Positions 7,001 to 15,599 of a stretch of 64,000 nucleotides of DNA are shown here, piece by piece. The notes under the pieces were generated by a model. The model was not told the origin of the DNA. It did not search any database and saw nothing but the letters and a program-made list of their open reading frames with translations. The translations under genes were made by a program, and so were the position numbers. This DNA comes from Paracoccaceae bacterium. Its GTDB lineage: Bacteria; Pseudomonadota; Alphaproteobacteria; Rhodobacterales; Rhodobacteraceae. The stretch covers positions 166,339-230,338 of the forward strand of contig JAIXZY010000077.1 in NCBI GenBank assembly GCA_027489355.1, given 5' to 3'. Numbering within the stretch: position 1 is the first letter of the stretch; each line of letters begins with the position of its first letter.

Positions 7001-9418
7001 TTAGCTGCGCAGCGTCCCGCCCGTGGCCTTGGTCACCTTCTCGATGATCTTGGCGCTGACGGCCTCGATCTCGGCCTCGGTCAGGGTCTTGTCCTGCGGT
7101 TGCAGGCGGACGGTGAGCGCGATGGACTTCTTGCCCGCGCCCATCTGTGCTTCGGCCTTTTCGCCGGCGAACTGGTCGAAGACGCGGACGCTTTCGATCA
7201 GCGCCTTGTCGGCACCTTGGGCGGCGTTGACGGCGGTCAGGGCCTCGACCTTGGCATCGACGACGAAGGCGAAGTCGCGGTCGACGGCTTGCAGGTCGCT
7301 GATGGCCAGTGCCGGGCGAGTGGGTGTCTTGACCTTCGGCGCGGGGACGTTGGCGATGAGGATCGTGAAGGCCACGGCGGGGCCTTTGACGTCCATCGCC
7401 TGCAGGACGCGCGGGTGGATTTCGCCAAAGGTGGCCATCACGTTCGGGCCAAGGCCGATCACACCCGAACGGCCGGGGTGCCACCACTGTGCGACCTTGC
7501 GGCTGATCTGCACGCGGGCGGGCGCACCAAGGGCGGCGAGGACGGCCTCGGCATCGGCCTTGGCGTCGAAGACATCGACCATGCGGCGGCTGCCGTGCGG
7601 GTCACGCTGGGCCGCGGCCCCGATCAGAAGGCCGGCGGCCTGCAGGTGCTGGTCGCCCGGCTCGCCGCCGTGGAAGGCGGGGCCGATCTCGAACAGCGAC
7701 AGGTCCATGAAGCCGCGGGCCTGATTGCGGGCGGCGGCGGACAGGAGGCCGGGGAGGAGGTCGGGGCGGAGGTGCGTCATCTCCGACGAGATCGGGTTTT
7801 CAACCCTCACCGCCTCCGTTCCGCCGCCGAACAGCGCCGCCGACTTGGCGTCGATGAAGCTGTAAGTCACGCATTCGTTGTAGCCGAGCGCCGCCATGGT
7901 GCGGCGGGCGGTGCGTTCGCGGACCTGGAGCGGCGTCAGGATCGGACGCGGGACGCCCGGCTGCGTACGGGCCATCGGCGCGCCTTGCAGCTTGGTGAGG
8001 CTGGCGATGCGGGCGACTTCCTCGACCAGGTCGGCGTCGCCCAGGATGTCGGGGCGCCAGGTGGGCGGGGTCACGGCGTTGCCGTTGAGGGTGAAGCCCA
8101 GGGCCTCCAACGTGGCCCGCTGGGTGGCCTCGGGGATGTCCATCCCAACCAGGCTGACGACACGTGCGGGGTTCAGCTGGTAGGTGCGGGTCGGGTCGAT
8201 AGGGGCGCCGTCCTGCACGACGGTCCCGGCCTCGCCGCCGCAGAGGTCGAGGATCATCTGGGTCGCGAGTTCCAGGCCCGGCAGGGTGAAAGCTGGGTCC
8301 ACGCCACGTTCAAAGCGGTAGCGGGCGTCGGAGTTGATCTTCAGCGCGCGGCCGGTGGCGGCGATGGTGATCGGGTCCCAGTAGGCGGATTCGAGGAAGA
8401 CGTCGGTGGTGTCCGGTGTGCAGCCAGAGGCTTCGCCGCCCATGATCCCGGCGAGGGATTCGGGGCCGTGGTCGTCGGCGATCACCATCTGGCCGGGGGC
8501 CAGGGTGTAGGTCTTGCCGTCCAGCGCCAGCAGAGTCTCGCCCTCTTTTGCCGGGCGGATGTGCAGGTCGCCCTTCACCTTGGCGGCGTCAAAGACGTGC
8601 AGGGGCCGGTTCAGGCCGAAGGTGAAGTAGTTGGTGACGTCCACAAGCGCCGAGATCGGTCGCAGGCCGATGGCCTTGAGCCGAGCCTGCATCCAGTCGG
8701 GCGAGGGGCCGTTCTTCACGCCCCGGATCAGGCGGCCGGCGAAGTGGGGGCAGCCTTTGGTCTTGAGGCTCGGGTCGATGTGGATGCCGATGGGGGTGGG
8801 GAACTTGCCCGGCACCGGGGTGGCGGTGACGGGTTTCAGTTGGCCCAGCCCACGGGCGGCGAGGTCGCGGGCGATGCCGTGGATGCCGAGGGCGTCGGGG
8901 CGGTTGGGGGTGACCTTGATCTCGATCACCGGGTCGTTCAGGCCCTTCCAGTCGATGTAGCGCACGCCGAGGGGGGCGTCCGAAGGCAGTTCGATGATGC
9001 CGTCGTGGTTGTCGGACAGCATCAGCTCGCGTTCGGAACAGAGCATCCCGTTGGAATCGACGCCCCGGATGTTGCCGGGTTTCAGGTCGACGCCGGTGCC
9101 GGGGACATGGGTGCCGGGGGGCGCGAAGACGCCGATCAGGCCGGTTTTCGCATTGGGCGCGCCGCAGACGACCTGGACTTCCTCCACCCGCCCGCCGGGG
9201 CCTTCGGGGTAGGTCTCGACCCGGCAGACACGAAGGCGGTCGGCGTTGGGGTGCTGGACGGCCTCGATCACCCGGCAGATGCGGAAGGGGCCAAGCTGCG
9301 CGGTGGGGTCCTCGACGCCTTCGACTTCAAGGCCAAGGTCGGTCAGCGCCTCGGCGATGGCATCGACGGTGGCCGTCGTGTCGAGGTGATCCTTCAGCCA
9401 GGACAGGGTGAACTTCAT
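7001..9418 (-). CDS. pheT: Phenylalanyl-tRNA synthetase beta subunit
   Basis: 805 residues beginning MKFTLSWLKDHLDT, the hallmark start of bacterial PheT; a five-codon longer open frame upstream is rejected. Domains in order: B1 with the tRNA-binding OB fold (about residues 38-150, including GPFRICRV), B3/B4 editing domain, B5, the catalytic-like core (HLRPDLLPGLLSAAARN at about 540) and the C-terminal ferredoxin-like anticodon-binding domain ending GGTLRS. It forms an alpha2beta2 enzyme with PheS that charges tRNA-Phe and hydrolyses Tyr-tRNA-Phe. pheS is not the adjacent upstream gene: an unrelated membrane protein lies there. Convergent with the AAA operon. Confidence 0.97.
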   Translation of the reverse strand: MKFTLSWLKDHLDTTATVDAIAEALTDLGLEVEGVEDPTAQLGPFRICRVIEAVQHPNADRLRVCRVETYPEGPGGRVEEVQVVCGAPNAKTGLIGVFAPPGTHVPGTGVDLKPGNIRGVDSNGMLCSERELMLSDNHDGIIELPSDAPLGVRYIDWKGLNDPVIEIKVTPNRPDALGIHGIARDLAARGLGQLKPVTATPVPGKFPTPIGIHIDPSLKTKGCPHFAGRLIRGVKNGPSPDWMQARLKAIGLRPISALVDVTNYFTFGLNRPLHVFDAAKVKGDLHIRPAKEGETLLALDGKTYTLAPGQMVIADDHGPESLAGIMGGEASGCTPDTTDVFLESAYWDPITIAATGRALKINSDARYRFERGVDPAFTLPGLELATQMILDLCGGEAGTVVQDGAPIDPTRTYQLNPARVVSLVGMDIPEATQRATLEALGFTLNGNAVTPPTWRPDILGDADLVEEVARIASLTKLQGAPMARTQPGVPRPILTPLQVRERTARRTMAALGYNECVTYSFIDAKSAALFGGGTEAVRVENPISSEMTHLRPDLLPGLLSAAARNQARGFMDLSLFEIGPAFHGGEPGDQHLQAAGLLIGAAAQRDPHGSRRMVDVFDAKADAEAVLAALGAPARVQISRKVAQWWHPGRSGVIGLGPNVMATFGEIHPRVLQAMDVKGPAVAFTILIANVPAPKVKTPTRPALAISDLQAVDRDFAFVVDAKVEALTAVNAAQGADKALIESVRVFDQFAGEKAEAQMGAGKKSIALTVRLQPQDKTLTEAEIEAVSAKIIEKVTKATGGTLRS

Positions 9419-9475
9419 CGCGCGGGCCTCCAAACTTCGGGGTTCCGATTAGCGGAAAGCGGGGGCGAGGGGAAG

Positions 9476-10186
9476 TCAGCCGATGAAGCGGGCGTAGAGG
9501 TTGAAGAGGCCGAAGAGGATCGGCTGGTGGAGGAGATAGATGATCAGGGAGTGGCGGCCGGGGAAAGTGAGGGCGTGGCTGAGGCGGGAGGGTGCCGTGC
9601 CCCGCCACTGGTCGAGGCGGAGGGACTTGGCGAAGGCGATCCCGGCGAGGGCGGGGGCAGCCCAGGGGACGAGGGGGACGTAGTCGCCCATCATCGGGCG
9701 GGTCTCGGCCAGGCCGGTCCAGACCAGCCAGAGGGGATCGAAAGCCGCGAAGCGGGGACCCCAGGCGGCGGCGAAGATCAGGGCGGAGAGGGTAAGAGTG
9801 ACGGGCCAGGGGAGGCGCAGGACGATGAGGCCGACGAGCGCGGTGGCGGCCATCGCGTGCAGGATGCCGAACCATATCGGGCCCCCCGGCACCAGCCAGA
9901 TCGAGGCTATGGTGACGAGGGCGGCGGCGGCGGCGATCATCAGCCAGCGTTTCCAGAAGTTGGGCCAGCGGATGCTGCGGCCGTGGGCGATCCAGAGGCT
10001 GACGCCGGACAGGAAAAGGAAGCTGCCGGCGATCATCCGGGCGAAGTAGTACCAGAAGGGCTGGCTCATCGTGCCGGGGTCGATGTGGCCGAAGAGGGCG
10101 AGGTCGAAGGTGAAGTGGAAGATCACCATGCAGACCACGGCCAGGGTCCTGGCAGCGTCGAGGACAAGGAGGCGGGTGCCGGTCAT
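9476..10186 (-). CDS. DUF1624 / heparan-alpha-glucosaminide N-acetyltransferase-like membrane protein
   Basis: About 236 residues from ATG 10186 (MTGTRLLVLDAARTLAVV); the open frame extends 50 codons further upstream, but that part runs through an intergenic repeat and is not family-like. Seven or eight hydrophobic segments are visible, with the family signature LDAARTLAVVCMVIFHF near the N-terminus (conserved His in a membrane helix) and SLIIYLLHQPILFG near the C-terminus. Members are predicted membrane acyltransferases of unknown substrate. Downstream of TIGR02302 on the same strand, separated by about 170 bases. Confidence 0.8.
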   Translation of the reverse strand: MTGTRLLVLDAARTLAVVCMVIFHFTFDLALFGHIDPGTMSQPFWYYFARMIAGSFLFLSGVSLWIAHGRSIRWPNFWKRWLMIAAAAALVTIASIWLVPGGPIWFGILHAMAATALVGLIVLRLPWPVTLTLSALIFAAAWGPRFAAFDPLWLVWTGLAETRPMMGDYVPLVPWAAPALAGIAFAKSLRLDQWRGTAPSRLSHALTFPGRHSLIIYLLHQPILFGLFNLYARFIG

Positions 10187-10229
10187 CCGGACAGAGTGGC
10201 GCGGAATCCGGGGGGCCGCAAGGTGATCG

Positions 10230-10303
10230 TGTCCACGGTGGACAATCCCGGCTTTGTCTTGCAGATCAAAGACTTGGCCGCGGGCCGTAACGGTTTGTGA
10301 ACC
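10230..10303 (+). repeat. 74-bp conserved intergenic element, copy A
   Basis: Starts with the perfect 15-bp palindrome TGTCCACGGTGGACA (10230-10244). The conserved core GATCAAAGACTTGG lies 19 bases further on, and the element ends with GTAACGGTTTGTGAAC. It aligns without any gap to 24474-24547 and to the reverse complement of 57358-57431. It lies between TIGR02302 and the DUF1624 gene, outside coding sequence if the latter starts at 10186. Confidence 0.75.
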
Positions 10304-10355
10304 ATGCCGCGCGGCGTCGGGCAGCGTCACCGCCAACCGTCACAAGCCTGGGGCG

Positions 10356-12953
10356 TCAAAACATCTGCAACAGGCGCTTGAGGTAATCCAGCTCTTCCAG
10401 CGGTCGGGTCAGTTCGCCAGAGCGGCGGCGGATCTCGTCCAGGAGTTCCTGCGCGCGTTCGTCGGGGGTGTTCTGCACCATGTTCTCGTCCGAGCCGATG
10501 CGGGCAGTTTCTCCCGGGCGGCGGCCCAGCGGGTCGGTGCCCTGCGGATCGGCCGAGCCGAGGTCCTGCTCGCCACCCTGACCGTCGCGGTTCTGGCGCT
10601 GTTCGTCCGCAAGCGCCTCGCCGAAGTCGCGCATCCCGTCGCGGAGCGCCTCCATCGCTTCGGCCTGGCGGTCGAGCGCGCCGTCGAGGTCGCCATTGCG
10701 CAGGGCGTCCTCGGCTTCTTCCATCGCGCGGCCGGCGCGGTCGAGGTTGCGGCGACCCTCTTCGCCCTGCTCGGTCCCGTCGCCGGGAAGCTGGCCCTGC
10801 TGCAGATCGTTCAGTCGCTCGCGGAGTTCGCGCTGGCGGTCGGACAGCGAGCCGCCCTGGCCGTCGCCATCCTGGTTCTGCGCCTGGTCCTGGCCCTGGC
10901 CGTCCTGGTCCCCGGGCTGACCCTGGCCCTGCTGGTCGCCGGGCTGCTGGCCCTCGCCCTGGTTCTGGCCTTGCTGCTCGCCGTCGCGCGGTACGCCTTG
11001 CAAGTCGCGGAAGGCGTCGTCGGACAACTGTTGCTGGTCGCGAAGGGTTTCGCCCATCTCGCCCATCGGGCCGTCCTGGCCCTGCCCTTGGCCCTGGCCC
11101 TGCACCACCTGCATGTTCTGCATCAGCTGGCGGAGCTGCTCCATCAACTCGGCGGCTTCGGCGGTCTTGCCCTGCTCCATCAGCTCTTGCAGCTTGTCGA
11201 GCATTTCCTGCAATTGGTCGCCGGACATCATCTGGCCTTGCATCATCTGCTGCTGCTGTTGGTCGCCCGGGTTGCGCTGCGATTCTTCGGCCAGTTCGCG
11301 CATGTATTCGTTCAGCGCCTGCTGCATTTCCTTCATCAGCTGGTCGATCTCTTCCGGAGAGGCACCGTTTTCAATCGCTTCCTGAAGGCGGTCCTGCGCG
11401 CGTTGCAGGCGGTCCAGCGCGGACTGGAGGTTCCCCTCTTCCACCATCAGGGCGATGGTCCAGAGCTTTTCGGCGATCGCGTCGCGGTCTTCGGTCGACA
11501 GCGCGGCCTCTTTGGCTTCCAGGTCGCGCATCAGCACGCGCAGGTGCAGGAAAGCGCGGTCGTGGCGGATGAAGCCTTCGGAGCGGTTGGTGACGGCCTT
11601 GAGGATCTGCACCGCGCGGGGGGCGTTCACCCGGTTCCACAGGATGTCGCGGCGCATTTCGATCAGCGCGGCGGCGAGCGGGTCGAAGAAGCGTTTGCCG
11701 TGGAGGACGACCTGGTAGGGGGCAGAGGTGCCTTCGTTCCCGGCGGCGTCGACCACGGCAAAGACCATCGTCACGGGCAGGTTGGCGAAGACGTGTTTCG
11801 ACAGGTCGTCGACGAGGGTGGAGGTCAGTTCCGTCCGCTTGCCCTTGCGCGGCATCGGCAGGTCGAGGGTGACGGGCTCCATCGCCTCGGGGTCGACGGC
11901 AAGGCCGTAGCGGCGATCGGCCTTGGCAAGGTCGAGGCTGATCGTCACCCGGCCGGCGGTGACTCCATAGTCGTCCGAGGCGTTGAACGCCTGTTTGAAG
12001 CGGCCGTCGGCCTCGCGCACCATGTCGCCGGTGATCTCGACGGTGGGGGCGTTGTCGGGCGTGGCGGTGATCTGCCAGGTGCGGCCGCCGCTTCCCTGGA
12101 TCGACAGCTCACCCGAGCGGGTGATGGTCAGGTCGTGGACGCCCGCCATCGCGTTCGGAACGGCCGCGGTGGGGGTGGCTGCGGTGCCGGGGGCGGGCGT
12201 GGTCGGCGGGGGGACATCGGCGACGGTCTGGCTGACGGTCAGGTCGCCCTCGGGGCCGTAGAGGCGGATCTGCACGCGGGTTCCGGTGGGAACCTCAAGC
12301 GCGGGGTCGGTGATGTCGTTCAGGTAGAGCGAGGGCTTCCCCGTATAGGCCGGGGGCTGGGCCCAGGCCTCCCATGCCGGGCCGCCGGGCATCGCGACCG
12401 CGGCACCGGGAGTGAGGCCTGCGACCGACCCGGCCTTCCAGAAGGACCCGAACAGCGCGGCCATGACGAAGGCGGTCAGCGCGACGTAGCGCAGCGAGAA
12501 GCGGTCGCGCGAGGACAGGCGCAGGTCGGGCTGAACGGGTCTTGCGCCTGCGGCGCGGGCGGCCATCCTCTCCTGGTGCGCGCGCCAGACGGCGAGCGAG
12601 GCCGGATCGCCGGTGCCGATCGCCTGGGTGTCGCGCAGGGCGGCGATGGGGCGACCGGGCATGGTGCTGTCCAGCCGGTCAAGCGCGTCCATCGCGGTGG
12701 GGCGGCGGAACTGCCTTGCGCCCCAGGCCAGAAGCGCAAGCGCAGCGACGGCAACGGCGGCCCCGGCGGCCTGGGCATAGTGAAGCGGTCCGAGGTCGTG
12801 GACGCCAAAGGCCAGTGCGGCAAGGGTCATCAGCGCCAGCGACCAGAGCGGCCAGAAGGCGCGGGCCAGACGTTCCGCCCACAGCCCCGCAAGCGTCAGG
12901 CGCATCGGCCAGACGAGGGATTTCAGGGGCGGTTGGGTCTTGGGTCCGGTCAT
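10356..12953 (-). CDS. TIGR02302 family (DUF4175) membrane protein
   Basis: 865 residues. Two membrane segments lie in the N-terminal 90 residues (about 33-52 and 57-77) and a third at about 150-170. A large extracytoplasmic domain follows (about 190-560, containing PPAYTGKPSLYLNDI), then a long Gln/Gly-rich, coiled-coil-forming tail with QGQGQGQ and GDQQGQGQPGD stretches (about 560-830). This matches the alphaproteobacterial family TIGR02302, whose function is unknown. It follows lysA with a gap of 27 bases on the same strand, a neighbourhood common in Rhodobacteraceae as I remember it. The Gln-rich region produces long meaningless open frames on the opposite strand. Confidence 0.9.
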   Translation of the reverse strand: MTGPKTQPPLKSLVWPMRLTLAGLWAERLARAFWPLWSLALMTLAALAFGVHDLGPLHYAQAAGAAVAVAALALLAWGARQFRRPTAMDALDRLDSTMPGRPIAALRDTQAIGTGDPASLAVWRAHQERMAARAAGARPVQPDLRLSSRDRFSLRYVALTAFVMAALFGSFWKAGSVAGLTPGAAVAMPGGPAWEAWAQPPAYTGKPSLYLNDITDPALEVPTGTRVQIRLYGPEGDLTVSQTVADVPPPTTPAPGTAATPTAAVPNAMAGVHDLTITRSGELSIQGSGGRTWQITATPDNAPTVEITGDMVREADGRFKQAFNASDDYGVTAGRVTISLDLAKADRRYGLAVDPEAMEPVTLDLPMPRKGKRTELTSTLVDDLSKHVFANLPVTMVFAVVDAAGNEGTSAPYQVVLHGKRFFDPLAAALIEMRRDILWNRVNAPRAVQILKAVTNRSEGFIRHDRAFLHLRVLMRDLEAKEAALSTEDRDAIAEKLWTIALMVEEGNLQSALDRLQRAQDRLQEAIENGASPEEIDQLMKEMQQALNEYMRELAEESQRNPGDQQQQQMMQGQMMSGDQLQEMLDKLQELMEQGKTAEAAELMEQLRQLMQNMQVVQGQGQGQGQDGPMGEMGETLRDQQQLSDDAFRDLQGVPRDGEQQGQNQGEGQQPGDQQGQGQPGDQDGQGQDQAQNQDGDGQGGSLSDRQRELRERLNDLQQGQLPGDGTEQGEEGRRNLDRAGRAMEEAEDALRNGDLDGALDRQAEAMEALRDGMRDFGEALADEQRQNRDGQGGEQDLGSADPQGTDPLGRRPGETARIGSDENMVQNTPDERAQELLDEIRRRSGELTRPLEELDYLKRLLQMF

Positions 12954-12980
12954 GTCACCTGCCTGGGACCGGACAGGGTG

Positions 12981-14246
12981 TCACAGCCACGACGGGATGG
13001 TATCGCGCTTGAGGATTTCGTCAAAGCTTGGACGCGCCCGAATGACAGCGAAGTGATCCCCGTTGACTAGCACCTCGGGGATAAGCGGCCGAGTATTGTA
13101 TTCCGACGCCATGACCGCGCCGTAGGCCCCGGCGCTGCGGAAGGCGACAAGGTCTCCTTCCGCGACCAGGGGCAGGTCGCGGCCCTTGGCGAAGGTGTCG
13201 CCGGTTTCGCAGACCGGGCCGACGATGTCGAATTCCTGCGTGGGGGCGGCGACGGGAGGCTCCATGACGGGGACGATGTCGTGGTGCGCGCCGTACATCG
13301 AGGGGCGGACGAGGTCGTTCATTGCGGCGTCGAGGATCAGGAAGTCGCGGCCCTCGCCGTTCTTGACGTAGATGACCGAGGCGACCAGCAGCCCCGCATT
13401 GCCCGAGATCAGGCGGCCGGGTTCGATTTCCACCTCGCAGCCAAGGTCGCCCACGGTGCGCTTGATGAGCGCGCCGTAGTCGGTGGGCAGCGGCGGGGCT
13501 TCGTTTGACCGGGTGTAGGGGATGCCCAGCCCGCCCCCGAGGTCGAGGCGGGTGATGGTGTGGCCCTCGGACCGCAGGCGGCGGGTCAGGTCCGCGATCT
13601 TGAGGTAGGCCTGTTCGAAGGGTTCAAGCTCGGTCAGTTGCGAGCCGATGTGGACGTCGATGCCGACGACTTGCAGGCCCGGCAGGCGCGCGGCCTCGGC
13701 ATAGACCTGCGAGGCGCGGGCGATGGGGATGCCGAACTTGTTTTCCTTTTTCCCCGTGGCGATCTTTTCGTGGGTCTTGGCGTCGACGTCCGGGTTGACG
13801 CGGACGGCGATGGGAGCGGTTACGCCAAGCGAGGTGGCGATTTCGGACAGCGCCCGCATCTCGGGTTCGGATTCCACGTTGAACTGCCGTATGCCGCCGG
13901 TCAGGGCCAGCCGCATCTCCTCGCGCGTTTTTCCCACGCCGGAGAAGACGATGCGGTCGCCCGGGACGCCCGCCGCCTTGGCGCGCAGGTATTCGCCGCC
14001 CGAGACCACGTCCATTCCGGCGCCGAGGTTGCCGAGGGTCTTCAGGACGGCGACGTTCGACAGCGACTTGATGGCGAAGCAGACGAGGTGGGGAAGGGGC
14101 GACAGCGCCTCGGTGAACAGGCGGTAGTGCCGGGTCAGGGTGGCGGTGGAGTAGACGTAGAACGGGGTGCCGACCTGGGCCGCGATCTCGGTCAGGGCGA
14201 CGTCCTCGGCGTGGAGGGTGCCGTTCTTGTAGAGGAAATGGTCCAT
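12981..14246 (-). CDS. lysA: Diaminopimelate decarboxylase
   Basis: 421 residues, the normal family length. Final step of lysine biosynthesis: decarboxylation of meso-diaminopimelate with pyridoxal phosphate. The PLP lysine sits in VCFAIKSLSN near residue 60; the glycine-rich phosphate-binding LDLGGGLGIPY is at about 226-236, and the second-subunit active-site motif GPVCETGDTFA at about 342-352. The ATG at 14246 gives the expected N-terminus. Upstream lies the triple-hairpin repeat at 14302-14369, which separates it from the CDF gene. Confidence 0.97.
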   Translation of the reverse strand: MDHFLYKNGTLHAEDVALTEIAAQVGTPFYVYSTATLTRHYRLFTEALSPLPHLVCFAIKSLSNVAVLKTLGNLGAGMDVVSGGEYLRAKAAGVPGDRIVFSGVGKTREEMRLALTGGIRQFNVESEPEMRALSEIATSLGVTAPIAVRVNPDVDAKTHEKIATGKKENKFGIPIARASQVYAEAARLPGLQVVGIDVHIGSQLTELEPFEQAYLKIADLTRRLRSEGHTITRLDLGGGLGIPYTRSNEAPPLPTDYGALIKRTVGDLGCEVEIEPGRLISGNAGLLVASVIYVKNGEGRDFLILDAAMNDLVRPSMYGAHHDIVPVMEPPVAAPTQEFDIVGPVCETGDTFAKGRDLPLVAEGDLVAFRSAGAYGAVMASEYNTRPLIPEVLVNGDHFAVIRARPSFDEILKRDTIPSWL

Positions 14247-14301
14247 GCGTCGTCCCCGTGCTTCCGCGCCGTCATAGCCGGGGGCGGGACGGCTGCAAAG
14301 G

Positions 14302-14369
14302 ACGATTTCTTCGAAGAAATCGTGACGGAGCCTTTGAAGGCTCCGGTCCGGAATTTTTGAAAATTCCGG
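14302..14369. repeat. Triple-hairpin cassette, copy 1
   Basis: Three consecutive palindromes: 14302-14323 (22 bp, perfect, centred on TTCGAA), 14327-14344 (GGAGCC-TTTGAA-GGCTCC) and 14348-14369 (ten-base arms CCGGAATTTT/AAAATTCCGG). The same three, in the same order and with the same spacing, recur at 31501-31568 with compensating changes in the arms. The cassette sits immediately behind the CDF gene's stop and upstream of lysA, so it may act as a terminator, an mRNA-end protector or a REP-like element. Confidence 0.8.
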
Positions 14370-14372
14370 GCG

Positions 14373-14951
14373 TCAGGGCGCGGCGGACCTGCCTTCTTCG
14401 TGGGCGGCTTCCCAGACCTCATGCGCGGCGTCGAGGTTCATGGCGGCGATCACAAGGCCGACGAGGATGTCGGGCCAGATCGAGGGGTAGCTGGCGGTGA
14501 CCAGACCGGCGGCGATGATGCCGACGTTCGCCAGCGCGTCGTTGCGGGCCGAGAGGAAGGCGGCGCGGGTGAGCGAGCCTTCTGCCTTGCGGTGGCGCGC
14601 CAGCAGGAGCGCGGCGGTCAGGTTCACGGCCAGCGCACCAAGGCCGACAAAGGTCAGCGCCTCGGCGGTGGGGGGAGTGGGGTGCATCAGCTTCATGCCC
14701 AGCGTCCACAGGAAGGCCGCCGCCGGGACCAGAAGCAGCGCGGCCAGCACCTTGCCCACGGCGGCGCGGCGGGTGGCGGTCCAGGTCAGGGCGAAGAAGA
14801 TCAGGATGTTGACGGCCGCGTCTTCCAGGAAATCGGCGCTGTCGGCCAGAAGGGAGACCGAGCCCGCCTTCAGCGCCGCGACGAACTCGACCCCGAAATA
14901 GGCAAGGTTCAGCGCGGCGACGATCAGGACGGTCTGCCGAAGGCCGGGCAT
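14373..14951 (-). CDS. Short cation-diffusion-facilitator-like transporter (192 aa)
   Basis: Five or six hydrophobic segments. LLADSADFLEDA in the second segment and ARNDALANVG in the fifth correspond to the metal-site positions of CDF transporters, although the usual His of HxxxD is replaced by Leu/Asn. The cytoplasmic C-terminal metal-sensing domain of full-length CDF proteins (about 300 aa) is absent; the protein stops soon after the last span with a His-containing tail. Probably a divalent cation exporter relative; the substrate is unknown. Start overlaps the DUF2834 stop by one base (TGATG). Confidence 0.75.
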   Translation of the reverse strand: MPGLRQTVLIVAALNLAYFGVEFVAALKAGSVSLLADSADFLEDAAVNILIFFALTWTATRRAAVGKVLAALLLVPAAAFLWTLGMKLMHPTPPTAEALTFVGLGALAVNLTAALLLARHRKAEGSLTRAAFLSARNDALANVGIIAAGLVTASYPSIWPDILVGLVIAAMNLDAAHEVWEAAHEEGRSAAP

Positions 14952-15265
14952 CAGGCGCGGCCGGACCGCAGGAAGAGGTACAGCGGCAGCCCGCAGCTGA
15001 CGCCGATGCAGAAGGTCGCGGGGATCGCGATCAGGTGCGCCCAGGCGCGGCGAGAGATCGCCTCGGCCAGGACCCAGACGGTCAGGGCCAGGGCGGCGAT
15101 GGTCAGGTCCCAGGTCAGGCCGGTGGTCGAGGCGTTGACATACCAGGCGTCGATCAGGCCGCCAAGGCCGGTCTCGGTTTCGCGCATGTGCGTCAGGAAC
15201 CAGTACATCGGATGCACCGCGCCCCAGACGGCCAGCGCCAGGAAGGCAAGGCGCAGCGGGGTCAC
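14951..15265 (-). CDS. DUF2834 domain membrane protein (104 aa)
   Basis: Three hydrophobic segments (about residues 5-22, 52-71, 77-96) with the family-like TTGLTWDLTIAALALTVW. DUF2834 is a small family of unknown function. The start is GTG at 15265, overlapping the preceding lipoprotein stop as GTGA; its end overlaps the CDF gene start. The tight arrangement argues for one transcript with the lipoproteins and the CDF gene. Confidence 0.8.
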   Translation of the reverse strand: MTPLRLAFLALAVWGAVHPMYWFLTHMRETETGLGGLIDAWYVNASTTGLTWDLTIAALALTVWVLAEAISRRAWAHLIAIPATFCIGVSCGLPLYLFLRSGRA

Positions 15266-15390
15266 TTCAGCACCACGCCGACCTGCGCCTCGCCCGAGAT
15301 GGTGATCCCCGGCTTGGTCGGCGGCTCGGGCGCGCCGTCGGCTCCGCAGGCGGCAAGGGCAAGGCAGGCGAGAAGGATCAGGCGGGGCAT
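15262..15390 (-). CDS. Very small lipoprotein (42 aa)
   Basis: ATG at 15390 (MPRLILLACLALAACGADG): a signal peptide with lipobox LAAC, so the mature part is under 30 residues and anchored by an acylated Cys. The mature part is Pro-rich. Function unknown. It lies between another small lipoprotein and DUF2834 and is coupled to the latter by GTGA. Confidence 0.65.
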   Translation of the reverse strand: MPRLILLACLALAACGADGAPEPPTKPGITISGEAQVGVVLK

Positions 15391-15401
15391 GATGACCTCG
15401 G

Positions 15402-15554
15402 TTAGGGTTGCACGCTGACGTTGGCCTTGCCGATCTCGCCCGACAAGGTCGGGTTTACCGATACGCCGTCCTCGCCGAAGGAGAAGTCGGTCGAGAGCAT
15501 CGGGTTCGAACAGGCGGCCAGGGCCAGCAGGGCGAGCAAGAGCAGGGGCTTCAT
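15402..15554 (-). CDS. Very small lipoprotein downstream of argH (50 aa)
   Basis: ATG at 15554 (MKPLLLLALLALAACSNPML) with a clear lipobox LAAC at residues 12-15; the mature peptide has about 36 residues and ends VSVQP before TAA. It lies 45 bases behind the argH stop codon. A tiny lipoprotein directly after argH is a recurring arrangement in Rhodobacteraceae as I remember it; its function is unknown. Confidence 0.65.
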   Translation of the reverse strand: MKPLLLLALLALAACSNPMLSTDFSFGEDGVSVNPTLSGEIGKANVSVQP

Positions 15555-15599
15555 CGGGGGACTCCTTCGCGGCCGAAGCTAGCACCCCGGCCGGAAATG

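Noticed and set aside
6995-10300. 1101-codon plus-strand open frame opposite pheT and the DUF1624 gene
   Set aside because: Gly/Ala/Asp-rich with no domain; the minus strand encodes an unmistakable PheT.
9434-10336. Extended starts for pheT (9433) and the DUF1624 gene (10336)
   Set aside because: The extra residues are not family-like; the second would translate the 74-bp intergenic element.
10254-13070. 938-codon plus-strand open frame opposite TIGR02302
   Set aside because: Produced by the Gln/Gly codons of the real gene read backwards, giving meaningless Leu/Ala/His repeats.
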